Shown in pieces: positions 43,314 through 52,826 of a DNA stretch of 64,000 bases. Source of the DNA: Cristatella mucedo (lineage: Eukaryota; Bryozoa; Phylactolaemata; Cristatellidae); NCBI GenBank assembly GCA_009760855.2, contig WPIO01000346.1, forward strand, positions 1-64,000, written 5' to 3'. Position 1 is the first letter of the stretch. Every line of letters begins with the position of its first letter. The translations under genes were made by a program, and so were the position numbers. A model generated the notes under the pieces. That model saw only the letters and a list, made by a program, of their open reading frames with translations. It had not been told where the DNA came from and ran no database searches.

Positions 43314-43699
43314 TGCAAGTTCTACAAAAAGAAAGCGAATGCCCCTCACATACAGTCCAGGATGCAGCAGAGACAAGTCGAGCAGAATGCTGCAATAAGC
43401 AGCAGGAGCAGCTGCATCAAGCTAAAGCCGTGCCAGAAAATCGGATTTCCGTGCGCTGGGCTACAGTACAGCGTAAGTTCAATGATCAGCCGGGCACCTT
43501 CAAACACAGAAATATTACCAATAAAACGTCGCTCGTCATCCTAGACGAATCAAACCTTTCTCTGGGCACATTACATGTACAGGAATAAAGCATGTCGACT
43601 GAATAGTGATATTATGCATAAAACCAACTTTGGCACACTAGAAGACTAAAAGGACAGACAAGACATGTCCATCTGACCAGGCAAATGATTCGGCGAGGA
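43314..43699. other. Upstream of gene 2 exon 1
   Basis: Probably an intron in the 5' untranslated region, if the splice site at 43322-43323 is used. No repeat recognised. Confidence 0.35.
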
Positions 43700-44345
43700 A
43701 CTTGATGGTGTGGGTTTATTTGCTGCTCTCCTTAAATGTCACCAAGGCAGTGAATGTCGTGATGCCACTCGGTAGCGAGTTCAAGGTTTTGGGACTATAA
43801 GGTTTGAAGGCACCATCTCCGAAGGACTTGAGAACGGTAAGAGAGCACGGCTAGACGACCAAGTCAGAGGAGCATGTGCTACGACGGATTGTCTGGTGGA
43901 GCAAGTATTTCAGAGAGGTTGGCCGGAGAAAGAGAGTGCCGGGGACACAAAAGTGATGGGGAGCCAGTGCTGGTCGGCAAGAAGTGGTGTAATGTGGCAG
44001 CTGCAACAATCTCGGCAGACAAGCCTTGTAGCAGCTTTGTACCAATCGTAAAAGCATCGCATAGCACAGGCAGAATCACCTGCCGGGAGTGGGTTTCAGG
44101 ACTCCACACAAGATGTCGCAGATGCACAGCAAAGATCACCTTGGCTGGGGTTCTCCTTATCTAAATACTTCAAAGACAGTGAACCTGATATGGTCATCTA
44201 GCAAAAGACTATTTTGGAACAGGACACCTAGGTTCCATGCAGAGTCTATCAATGTATTGCTGGCCGAGCTTATTTTGAGGTGTAGACTTTTCTGTCTTCC
44301 CGTGACACTAGGTTTGTCGGTAAACATGAAGTACATTTTTATCGT
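43700..44345 (-). mobile_element. LINE-A fragment, degenerate
   Basis: Minus strand: CACTCGGTAGCGAGTTCAAG, GGTCGGCAAGAAGTGGTGTA, CAATCTCGGCAGACAAGCC and GGTCATCTAGCAAAAGACTA in LINE-A order; indels throughout. Confidence 0.75.
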
Positions 44346-44397
44346 AATCTAATTTTACAAGCTTCACAGTCATCAAAGCACAGACAGTATAAATAAA

Positions 44398-44528
44398 TAT
44401 ATTTCATTTGTATGGCACCTTAAGAGAACTGAATCTCTCTTCAGGTTCACATATGCTACGGAGCTAAAGCCCGCGACCTTGGCCACGACCTTGGTCGGTG
44501 CGAGCACCTTAACCACTGGGCCAACCCA
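44398..44528 (-). mobile_element. SINE-2
   Basis: Minus strand: head with AACCAAGGTCGTGG-type and GCGGGCTTTAGCTCCG segments, CATATGTGAACCTGA, and tail TTAAGGTGCCATACAAATG. Confidence 0.75.
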
Positions 44529-44772
44529 GCAGCTCGCAAATGTCGCCAATACAAGCTGCATGGGAATTGACAGCCCTAGAGGTGCTGGGAGTCATGATGA
44601 TTCCAAGCACCGGTACAGCTGTGAGTCGGCAAAGGAATAAAGCATGGATTGTGCTTAGCAATGACGAACAGCAACAGGGAGAGTGTACATCGAGAAAAGA
44701 AGTGGACCTAGAACACATCCGTTGGGTACCCCATGCCTTAAAACGTAGATGCATTGTTCTTAGTGTCAAGCA

Positions 44773-44850
44773 GTTGATAATAATAATAATGCACTTGATA
44801 AAGCGCCCTCAGAGAACTCAATCTCTTTCTAGGCGCTTTACAGTACAACT
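44773..44850 (-). mobile_element. LINE-A 3' tail
   Basis: AATAATAATAATGCACTTGA, AAGCGCCCTCAGAGAACTCA, CTTTCTAGGCGCTTTACAG: near-consensus complement of the tail. Confidence 0.85.
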
Positions 44851-45394
44851 GCTAGTCTCTAGATATCCTGCTGGTTACAACACACGCAGCCAACTTTGTC
44901 AATCCTACAACCACATGGGGTAAATCTGCAAGGAGGTCCCCAGTTTCAAGTCACAAGACAGAATGATAATTTCTTCTCACAGGCTGGAAGTTCCAAGATT
45001 GCTAGGGCAGGAAGACCACAATGGTTATGATGAAAGCTCGGGAACATATGGACATTAATGCAGGCTTCAAGGAGATTCATCTATTCCTTGAGTTTTCAGA
45101 GCACCGTGCAGCTTATTTTCGCCATCCCAGAACACCAGTATTTTTTTGGAAACCCTGCGCAAGGATTGATTTGAGTTGTCGGCAGAGTAATGAGGTGGCT
45201 GGGGTTGTCTGCCACTAACACCCCTGCCGGCGACATAGTATGCCAAAACACGCACCATGCATCAACTCGCATATTTATAATCTGTTTCACTTCAAAGGCA
45301 AAGAAAAAACGTGTACAGCCCCACAAGTGCAAGTGGCAGAACATAAACAGAACGGCGAGCTCCACAGTTTGACCGCTAACCATTCGACCATGCT
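44851..45394. other. Intergenic, unassigned
   Basis: Nothing recognised between genes 3 and 2. Confidence 0.35.
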
Positions 45395-45465
45395 TCCTTT
45401 GCAGCATACTCCAAGTGCCTAGAAAGAGATTAAGTTCTCTGAGGGCACTATACAAATATATTATT
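45395..45465 (+). mobile_element. LINE-A 3' tail
   Basis: GCAGCATACTCCAAGTGCC, AAGTTCTCTGAGGGCAC and TATACAAATATATTATT. Confidence 0.75.
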
Positions 45466-45494
45466 TTTTTATGAGTCTGCCCTACTACACAAGT

Positions 45495-45675
45495 GCTTTG
45501 TGAGCCGTGGCGACACACTGGGTAAGGCGGTTGCTTTTCACCTCGGTCCCGAGGTCGTGGGTTCGAATCCTACGGGAGGCGATTCTGTATCGTCGCTGCA
45601 AGCCGTGGTGATAGCTTAAAAAAGGCTCTTCTAGCGCTATTAAAAAAGGGTCTGTTAAATCAGCTTGGATTTTTT
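45495..45675 (+). mobile_element. SINE-1
   Basis: GAGCCGTGGCGACACACTGG, GTAAGGCGGTTGC, CTCGGTCCCGAGGTCGTGGG, B box GGTTCGAATCC, and the family tail to GTTAAATCAGCTTGGATT. Typical tRNA-like head with a foldback ahead of the B box. Confidence 0.9.
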
Positions 45676-47637
45676 AATGTATGGAAAACTGGGTGTACTT
45701 AGCATCAAATTCAAGCCACAAACTGTTGCTTCCACAAACACCTGTCAATTGTCTTGAGAGGAGACGTTTCAATGCCTGTAATTTTTACGATTGCGAGGTG
45801 AATGCTAACTACATAGTAGTTTTTGTCAGCTACGACAGCAGCAAAAGCTGATATAAGCCGAACCGAAGCGTGATTTGCGTCATCTACAGTCAAATGGTAA
45901 CACGTTGAAGAAACAGCAAATGAAAAAAGCATAGGCTACCTCGTTCGTTTAAAAATACGGTAATCGGCATTAAAATTACTACGGCGTTTGAAGCTGCATT
46001 TGTGCAGCCACAAACTTCAGTCTGACCACGTGACAGGCTAGCGAGATCCTCAAAGGAAGTAGGTAAAAGTAGAAAAGAATGCCACGAACAGCTGAGCAAG
46101 TCGGTCATGCAAGCGTTTGACTGCAGATGCAGCTCTATTAGGCGACCACAAACCATCGCAGCGCTGGACGCGGCGCTGACAAGTTCAGTTTCAAAGAGGA
46201 GCACGTCGATTTGGCTTTGGGCATCCGGTGCCGAAATAGGAAACGCCGCGAACTTTTCTGAAGCTTTCACCGGCGCCTAGCAGGGACCTACTTTGCGGCT
46301 AGGCCGCTAGTCAAGCGGTGGGAACATGGCTACGCGGTATCTCAAATGTATCGCTATATTTGGCTCGGCTCTGCGGCTTCCTTGTAGTAACCAAGCGCAC
46401 TCCTCTAGGTTAGGTCACAACCCAAAGTTCAAGCTGGACATGCGGTTAGCACGTATCTCGCCGCTAAGTTTTCTTTCGCGACAGGACACCGACGCCTCAG
46501 CACAAGCCGATCCGTGCTGGAGCGCCGGGGCACGTTCGGGCACGATGAACGGAAGCAGGCGACCCGCAGCTCAGGGCGGGCGAGGCGCCGGCCTGCCCAC
46601 CTGCGCGCGCGGGCGCTAGCGCAAGCGCGCGGGCTGCAAATCTTGCAGCCCGCGCACTATGAGGTCGGCGTGAGGGGGGCTAGCGTCATTAATTACAGTC
46701 GAACGAGCGGCAAGCCGCCCGACGGTGCAAGAAGCGTGCGCCCGGCCAGGTCAAGTGGGGCCACGGCTCGGCACTCCTGCAGCAGCACGTGGCGGCGACA
46801 GCTCTGACCCCGACAGCTTTACGGAGGCTGAGTGACAACTACTATTCGAGTCGCGATAGAGCTCAAAACACGCGAAAACGGGTTCAGCTGCGGATGTTAG
46901 CTCTACTTACGCGGGCGAATGTACCGCTTGACCAAAAGCAAAAACAGCAGTGAGCCGACGCTACGAGGAAACGGCACGCCCCCTAATCGGAAGATCCTGC
47001 TGAACTTTAGAACTCTGACGTAGGTCTAAAGTCTCCGGGGCTATTTTCGGTAGCGGCTACAGTCGGACCTGAGCGGCACGTCAGGGCAGTACTCGCTATT
47101 TGTAATGCCGGCAGTATTTCGAGACGAGACTTGAATAGTGGGGGTGGGGCGGGGGAGGGGGACCGTCCTCAGCAGTAACCTACATAGCGCTTCAGATGAG
47201 AAGATGTGCTGCTGGCTGCAAGGGGCGAGCAGAGCCTTCTTGATCGGGTCTCCTTCTAAGATTCGAACCCGAGCCCAATTCGGTGAGCTTGTACGGCGCT
47301 CGTTCGTGGCCTCTCGTGCGGACATTCTCCCCTTTGCTTTCATCCACGCGGAGTTACAGTTGACGAAGTCGATTTAATCGGCTGCTTGTCTCTTGCCTGT
47401 TTGTTTATTCGGCCGACACAAGGCAACCCACGCCTCCTGGAAGCCAGCTGAACCGTTGGTCATGTTCGGGTAGTACAGCTAAGGGCTGGCTAGGCCGAGG
47501 AGCGAGGGTGGCAGCAAGGGAAGACCGTGCAGCCAATTGTGTCAGGATCACACTCGCACGAACACACGCACACGCGCCTGCACACACACGTGCACACACG
47601 CTCACACACATGTGTGTGTTCCTCACTGCCGAGCTGG
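45676..47637. promoter_or_regulatory. CpG-rich stretch, possible promoter region upstream of gene 2
   Basis: 46200-47400 is GC- and CpG-rich, unlike its surroundings, and lies about 3 kb upstream of the first coding exon of gene 2, which seems to begin inside the 5' untranslated region. It holds two head-to-head open frames (46270-45890 minus and 46326-46619 plus, the latter with AACATGG start context) without recognisable domains, a 13-base-arm hairpin at 46627-46655, and a G-rich run at 47139-47161. Assignment as a promoter is inference. Confidence 0.3.
46627..46655. repeat. GC-rich hairpin, 13-base perfect arms
   Basis: GCGCGGGCTGCAA, ATC loop, then the exact complement. Confidence 0.95.
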
Positions 47638-47768
47638 TTTGATCCAGTAGTTAAGGTCACCCGACCAAGGTCAGGCTGAGGTCGTGGGCTCGAGCCCCGA
47701 GGCATATGTGAAGCGCCTGAATGGAGATTAAGTTCTTTTAGGGCGCTATACAAATTAATTATTTTTTC
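47638..47768 (+). mobile_element. SINE-2, well preserved
   Basis: Head TGATCCAGTAGTTAAGG, GAGGTCGTGGGCTCGAGCCC, then GGCATATGTGAAGCGCCTGA and the LINE-A-like tail GATTAAGTTC, GGGCGCTATACAAATTAATT. This copy shows the tRNA head to LINE tail junction most clearly. Confidence 0.88.
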
Positions 47769-47845
47769 ACAATGCCCACAACCTCAACTGCTCTCCTGAA
47801 TCTGCTATGCTTCCCGGTTTTTCTTCGTTGCGTGAGATGGAATTT
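47769..47845 (+). mobile_element. LINE-B fragment
   Basis: CCTCAACTGCTCTCCTGAAT, CTGCTATGCTTCCCGG and GCGTGAGATGGA match LINE-B coding sequence before the tail. Confidence 0.65.
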
Positions 47846-47849
47846 TTTT

Positions 47850-48025
47850 TTAATTACTTGCTGACTGAACAGCCTCTTTTGTAGAGCTACAGAAGCTTTT
47901 ACGGCTTTCACCACAGCTTGCAGCAGCAATCAAGGAACGTCCATCTCAGGATTCGAACCCACGACCTTGCGGCAGAGGTCGTATTAAGCTACTGCCTTAC
48001 CCAGTGTGCCATCATGGCTCACGAA
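47850..48025 (-). mobile_element. SINE-1
   Basis: Minus strand: GCCATGATGGCACACTGGG, AGGTCGTGGGTTCGAATCC, tail with AAGCTGTGGTGAAAGCC and GGCTGTTCAGTCAGC. Confidence 0.8.
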
Positions 48026-48204
48026 AGCTGTGACTTTTGTACAGCGGCCAGTATCGAGGCGTTTGCTAATTAGCGAACCGCCCAAGCGGCACAGAGCGAA
48101 TGACCCGTTGCTGCTGCCAGCACGGCCGAGCGAATCGGCCGCCCGCGAGAAAGCAGGCTAGCGAAACCACAGGATAGAGTGACCGCAAGCGCGGCATAGT
48201 TTTG

Positions 48205-48335
48205 TGAAGTCTGTTGGCTACCGAATGCGTACCGAAAGCCTCTTAGGCTGCGAGTGTGCTATACAAAACTCTCCTGCGTAGCAACCACTTAGTCTTCGTG
48301 GCTTTGTGGAGCTACAGACGAAGATTAAGTAATCG
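48205..48335 (+). mobile_element. LINE-B 3' end
   Basis: GAAGTCTGTTGGCTACCGAA, ACAAAACTCTCCTGCGTAGC, TTTGTGGAGCTACAGACGAA. Confidence 0.8.
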
Positions 48336-49154
48336 TATGCCAGTCGATGGTGTGCTTTTCTTGCAATAATTTGGGACGCTAGCATACAATCGTGGCAGAA
48401 CATGCTATAGAGTTGGTGAAAATTGCTCTGAGTGGGGTCATGCACGTAAGCCTAAGGGGAAAATGAGTCAGTCGATGCACGATGTTCGGCCCTAAACACA
48501 CCGGCCGAGTCGTCAAAAGGCATGTTCAAATCACCCACATCAAGAAGGGGACGATTTATTGAACGCAATCGAAATGAGATCACAAGAATCTAAATTAAGG
48601 GAAGCCTTGACACTTGGGGCCTGGGGGGGCAACAGATTACTGCCACCGTTGGCAGCCGGCTGCTGGAGGGACTCAGAACAGCAAGAGATTCAAACGATTG
48701 CTTCGGATGACTGAAAGCGGTTGGAAATGGGGGAGGGACGACAGTGGCAACTCCAACCGCCCATTTCGGTTGATCGAGCGGAAAGAAAGAGAAGCAAGCG
48801 CGTTGGCCCGGAGCAGCTGTCGGTTACGGTCGGTCAGTGAGTCCGATACCAGCCAGTCTCGGTCGCAGCAAACCTGTCAAGGGCGTCGTAAAGAGTCTCG
48901 TCGCTTATTAGTAGGGGTTTATTGCACGATGCGCGGGCGTTCCGCGAGGAACCTTTAAGATTAGCAGACGGGCTTCTTGGACGCCTGACGGCGATCGCGT
49001 AGAGGCATTTCCAGCGTCAGTCCTTGAGGGAGACCGACGTGGGCAGCTGGAGACAATGCTGGAAATACAGAGCTTGCACCCATTACTCTCTCACATGCTA
49101 AGCGAGCGGGCTGAAACTTGTGCGAGCTCCTGGCTGCAGCTGCTCCAAACCGGA
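48336..49154. other. Intergenic, unassigned, GC-rich
   Basis: No repeat recognised. The 114-residue frame at 48614-48958 is rich in R and S with no recognisable domain. Confidence 0.35.
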
Positions 49155-49255
49155 ATATATTGGAACGGCGAATATATAATTATAATAATAAATAATAATA
49201 ATAATAAATATAATATCATATAATAATAAATTATATAATATATAATTATAATTAT
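49155..49255. repeat. AT-rich (TAA/ATA)n tract
   Basis: Imperfect TAATAATAA and ATATAATTATA repeats. Confidence 0.85.
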
Positions 49256-49924
49256 AGCGAATTGATACGGCGTACGCATGCGCGACCGCATGTCTGACTG
49301 CAAGGCGGTCGCTAAGAGTCGGTGAAGGTATCTTCGTAGCCCGCTCGGGCGCAGTAGCACCGGCCTGTAGGGCGGCGGCGGGTGCTTGGAGCATGCCTAC
49401 TTGGCAGCATGCCTACTTGGGCCCTAGCAGTACGCACTTTTAGATGTCCAGGGGCACGCATATTTTCCCATGAACTAAGGTCAAACAGCAACCGCGTAAG
49501 CTCTTAATAGGTCGTCGCCTGTAACGGTTTTCGTACTCTAATAAGCTCGCAAGAATTTCCCTTTTTGGACCCTCATAACCATGACAAACCGATCGCTTAT
49601 TGCAGCGCTTTACAAACTTGTAGACGCGTAGAAAGCCAAGAGAAAATGGAAGAATTTTTGTAAACAAACAAGTTTGGTGGGAAGCGGTTGCTTGCTTGCT
49701 AACTCGATTGGCTCAGCCGATTCAAACTGCAACAAAAAACGATAGCGCGTTTTGTTGATTTAAAAAAACCTTAGACTTTCGCAATAGTCGCTATTTTCGA
49801 AGGTTATTTGATTTAGCTCAAAAACACAATGCGCGCACAGTAAAGTTGTACCCAGGTTAGGCTAGGTTCGAATTAGCCTCGCTGACCCCTTGAACTCGGC
49901 GACGAGGTATTCCTTGTGCGTGTA
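49256..49924. other. Intergenic, unassigned
   Basis: Nothing recognised. Minus-strand frames at 49394-49091 run into the AT-rich tract. Confidence 0.35.
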
Positions 49925-51180
49925 TATATGTATCTCCGTCTGAAACTCCACAAAGTCATAAAGACCGTGTGGGTGTTAAGCAGGAGAGTTTTGTATAGCG
50001 AACTCGCAGCCTAGGCGGCTTTCGGTAGCCAACAGACTTCGTCTCACGCAACAAAGAGAAAGTGGAAAGCATAGCAGAGTCAGGAGAGCAGTTGAGGTAG
50101 TGAGTAGCATGGAAGTAGCAGCTCAGGACCGCTGAAAAGGATGTGCCATAGTCGGCGGTAGAAGAGTAGTTGTCGTTGCATAAGAATCGTGGAAGCGAGT
50201 TCCACAGTCTAGGACCTGCAGAGCTAAAGCTTCTGCCGCCAACTGTCTTTAAGTGGAGGAATGGGACAGCTAATTTGTTGTCCTCACAGGACCTGGGGGC
50301 GCGAACAGGCTGAAATTGATCCAGCAGTTCAGCTAGGTACGAAGGAGCCAAGCCGGGGCCTCGTGAGTCAGCGTAAGAACTTTGCTCTGTATCAGCTAAA
50401 CCGGCAACCATCCTAGCTCTTTTAGCAAAGGAGACACGTGCTCAAACCACTGGGACTTGTAGATGAGCCCTGCAGCCATGTTCATAGTCAGCTGCAGTGG
50501 CCTAATAGCTTGCTTTGGCAGCCCAGCCAAAAGGGAATTACAACAATCAAGCCGAGACAGAACTGAGGAGCTAGTTAAATTTTGTACAAGCCACTGTGGG
50601 AGACAGCTCCTAATCTTGGATAGGGATAGGATGTGATGGCTAGCTGTAGAAGCAGACTTCTGAATGAAGCTTTTGAAATTGAGGCAGCTGTTGAAAACGA
50701 CACCTAAATTTCGAGCACGTGGTGATGGTTGCACAATAGCATCACCTATTAAAAGAGCAACGCCTTTTAATCCAGCGACATGCTTAGGGTGTCCTATGAG
50801 CAGCAGTTCGGTTTTATCATGATTTAATTTCAGGAAATTTCAGGACATCTGTGATCGAATATCGGCAAGGCAAGCATTCAGTTTCTCAGTTGCCGCAGCA
50901 GATTCAGACGGTTTGAACGACAAATACAACTGAGTATCGTCAGCATAGAAGTGATATCCTATTCTATGAGCCCTAATGACTTTTCCCAGAGGTTGGGTAT
51001 AAATGGAGAACAGCAAGGGACCGAGTACAAACCCTTGAGGGACTCCACAGGTACCCTTCTCGTGTGTGAGACCTGACCCCCACACGACACGGATTGAACA
51101 CGATCAGACATGTATGACTTAAACAACGCCAGTGTTATTAGCAAGGGGATGGTCAAGCCTGTAGAATCACGGATGCCAGA
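49925..51180 (-). mobile_element. LINE-B (L2/CR1-related), longest copy
   Basis: Minus strand. Reverse transcriptase motifs at 51085-50840: [16 protein letters not shown] and [14 protein letters not shown]; then SLSKIRSCLPQW, RLDCCNSLLAG and LGWLPV at 50734-50396, and LNCSPDSAMLSTFSLLRETK at 50411-49956. The 3' end carries TGACGGAGATACAT-type sequence. 5'-truncated within the reverse transcriptase and frameshifted. Family differs clearly from LINE-A in its coding region and tail. Confidence 0.9.
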
Positions 51181-52483
51181 CTCGTGAGGTAATCGGTTGA
51201 AATCTTGGAAGGTGGTAGGAATTATTGGTCAAACTACGGTGGTTACGACCGGTCAGTCCGACGTTATACCCCGTGCTGACTACGGCTTAAAGAAAGGCAA
51301 GTTTAATAAGCCAGCTAAAAGCGGCTTGTTCTCGAGATTTCAACTAGGAAGTCTTACATCATTGCTTTGACGCCTGCATCACGTCAAGCACTAGCAATTC
51401 GATGAACGAATCACGAAAGCTCAAAACATCAGCAATATCACTTTACTGGTACTTGGCATTGCTAAAATACAACGGAACCCTTACAGGGATTGCACACACA
51501 TGTAGGGTTACAAGAGTACTGACAGATACGATTCTCTCGAGGTGTTCACTCGGATATGCAACATTCTTGAAGCAGGTCGCTCGAGTGGAGATGGGCATAT
51601 TCATTGCGGCTGGCTACAAGTAACAAGGTCTACAATGAGGTTGCTCTCTATCAAAAGCTGGGTCACATTATTCTGTACCAACACGCAGATAAATGCAGGC
51701 AAACTTGGCATGCAAAGGTCGCCTGCATTTAGTGTCAAGGATGCGAGACTCTGAGGTAAGAATTTATGCTGGTCAAACATCGACGGTTAGCTGTCAGTCT
51801 GACACCCCTATGTAGCCACTCGGGGTGACGACAGCCTCTGTAAGGGAGTTAAGTAGTAATGGCTAGTTAAATGAGGTCGCTCTCGAGATTTGAAGACTAT
51901 ACATCACAGCTCCAATGCTAAATTGCTGAGGGCCTAGACTATGTGGGAATGCTGGGCACGACACGAGGATGCCGTGATAGCAATATAAGCGCTGCGCACA
52001 CGCGGCCAGCGAGCAAGACGACTTGGCTTGAGGCTTGAGTGGCTGTTCATAGGTAGTGAGGGCGTGCCGCCTTTGCCTGCCAGTCAAGCACCGTCTCCAG
52101 TGCCACGCCTCCTTGCTCTCCATGCAGTGGCCAGCCAGTGCAGCCCTTGCTGCTGCTGTGGCTAGCGATGTGAGATTCGGCAACCGTAAGATCCAAACAC
52201 CATAAAGGAAAAAAAAAGGTGAAAAAGCATACCCTACGAGGGAAGCGCATTGCCTGAAGCCACGGAGTGGTTGGACAGCCGGGGTCAGGTGTCACAGTTT
52301 GCAACGGCAGTGCTGAACTTTACCAGTGAGTGAATACAAATGGCCGAGCACTCAGCAAAGCCACGTGACCAATTTTGCCAGTACTCAGACTGATGCAGCA
52401 GAAGCTGCAGCGGGCCACCTCACGCTGGCAGCCTGACTGTGGCCGAGGTGTGCATCATGACCATGCATGTGCCGGACGCGCAG
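51181..52483. other. Downstream flank of gene 3; weak direct repeats
   Basis: About 51165-51360 and 51728-51920 resemble each other in order (GCGAGACTCTGAGGTAA-type, GGTCAAAC, CTCGAGATTT), suggesting an old local duplication. No polyadenylation signal for gene 3 was identified. Confidence 0.35.
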
Positions 52484-52826
52484 CTAGTTGGTCTTCAGGC
52501 CTTTGCTGGCAGGCACCGGTGCCACTAGCTCAACAGCTGCGGCCTTGCTAGCCGATGCCCTGAGCTGCCGAATGCCTTTCAGGAAGCCTCGAACCACTTT
52601 CCTCGCCCATATCATGTTAACTGCATCCATAGCTAGCCCTGAGACGTAGGGCATCACGCCGAGCTTTCCGGCTTGGATGAAAGCAGGCGTTCCGTGGGCA
52701 GTGTAGAGCACGTAGTAGTAGTGCGGCAGTGCCAGGATGCGCGTCCCCAGGAATGTGGCGGTAAATAGCAGCCCGTTAACCACGTATAGCTTGCTCATGC
52801 GACGATCGGCGTCATCGAGGTAGAAT
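52484..52826 (-). CDS. TLCD4: Gene 3 coding exon 6 (last)
   Basis: Acceptor GGTATTAATAG/ATTCTACC; stop TAG at 52486-52484. FYLDDADRRMSKLYVVNG, LLFTATFLGTRILALPHYYY, GTPAFIQAGKLG, GLAMDAVNMIWARKVVRGFL, then an Ala-rich tail ending PASKGLKTN. Confidence 0.94.

Noticed and set aside
45495-45675. tRNA gene
   Set aside because: The B box and head are tRNA-like, but the same unit with a long non-tRNA tail is repeated at many places; it is a SINE.
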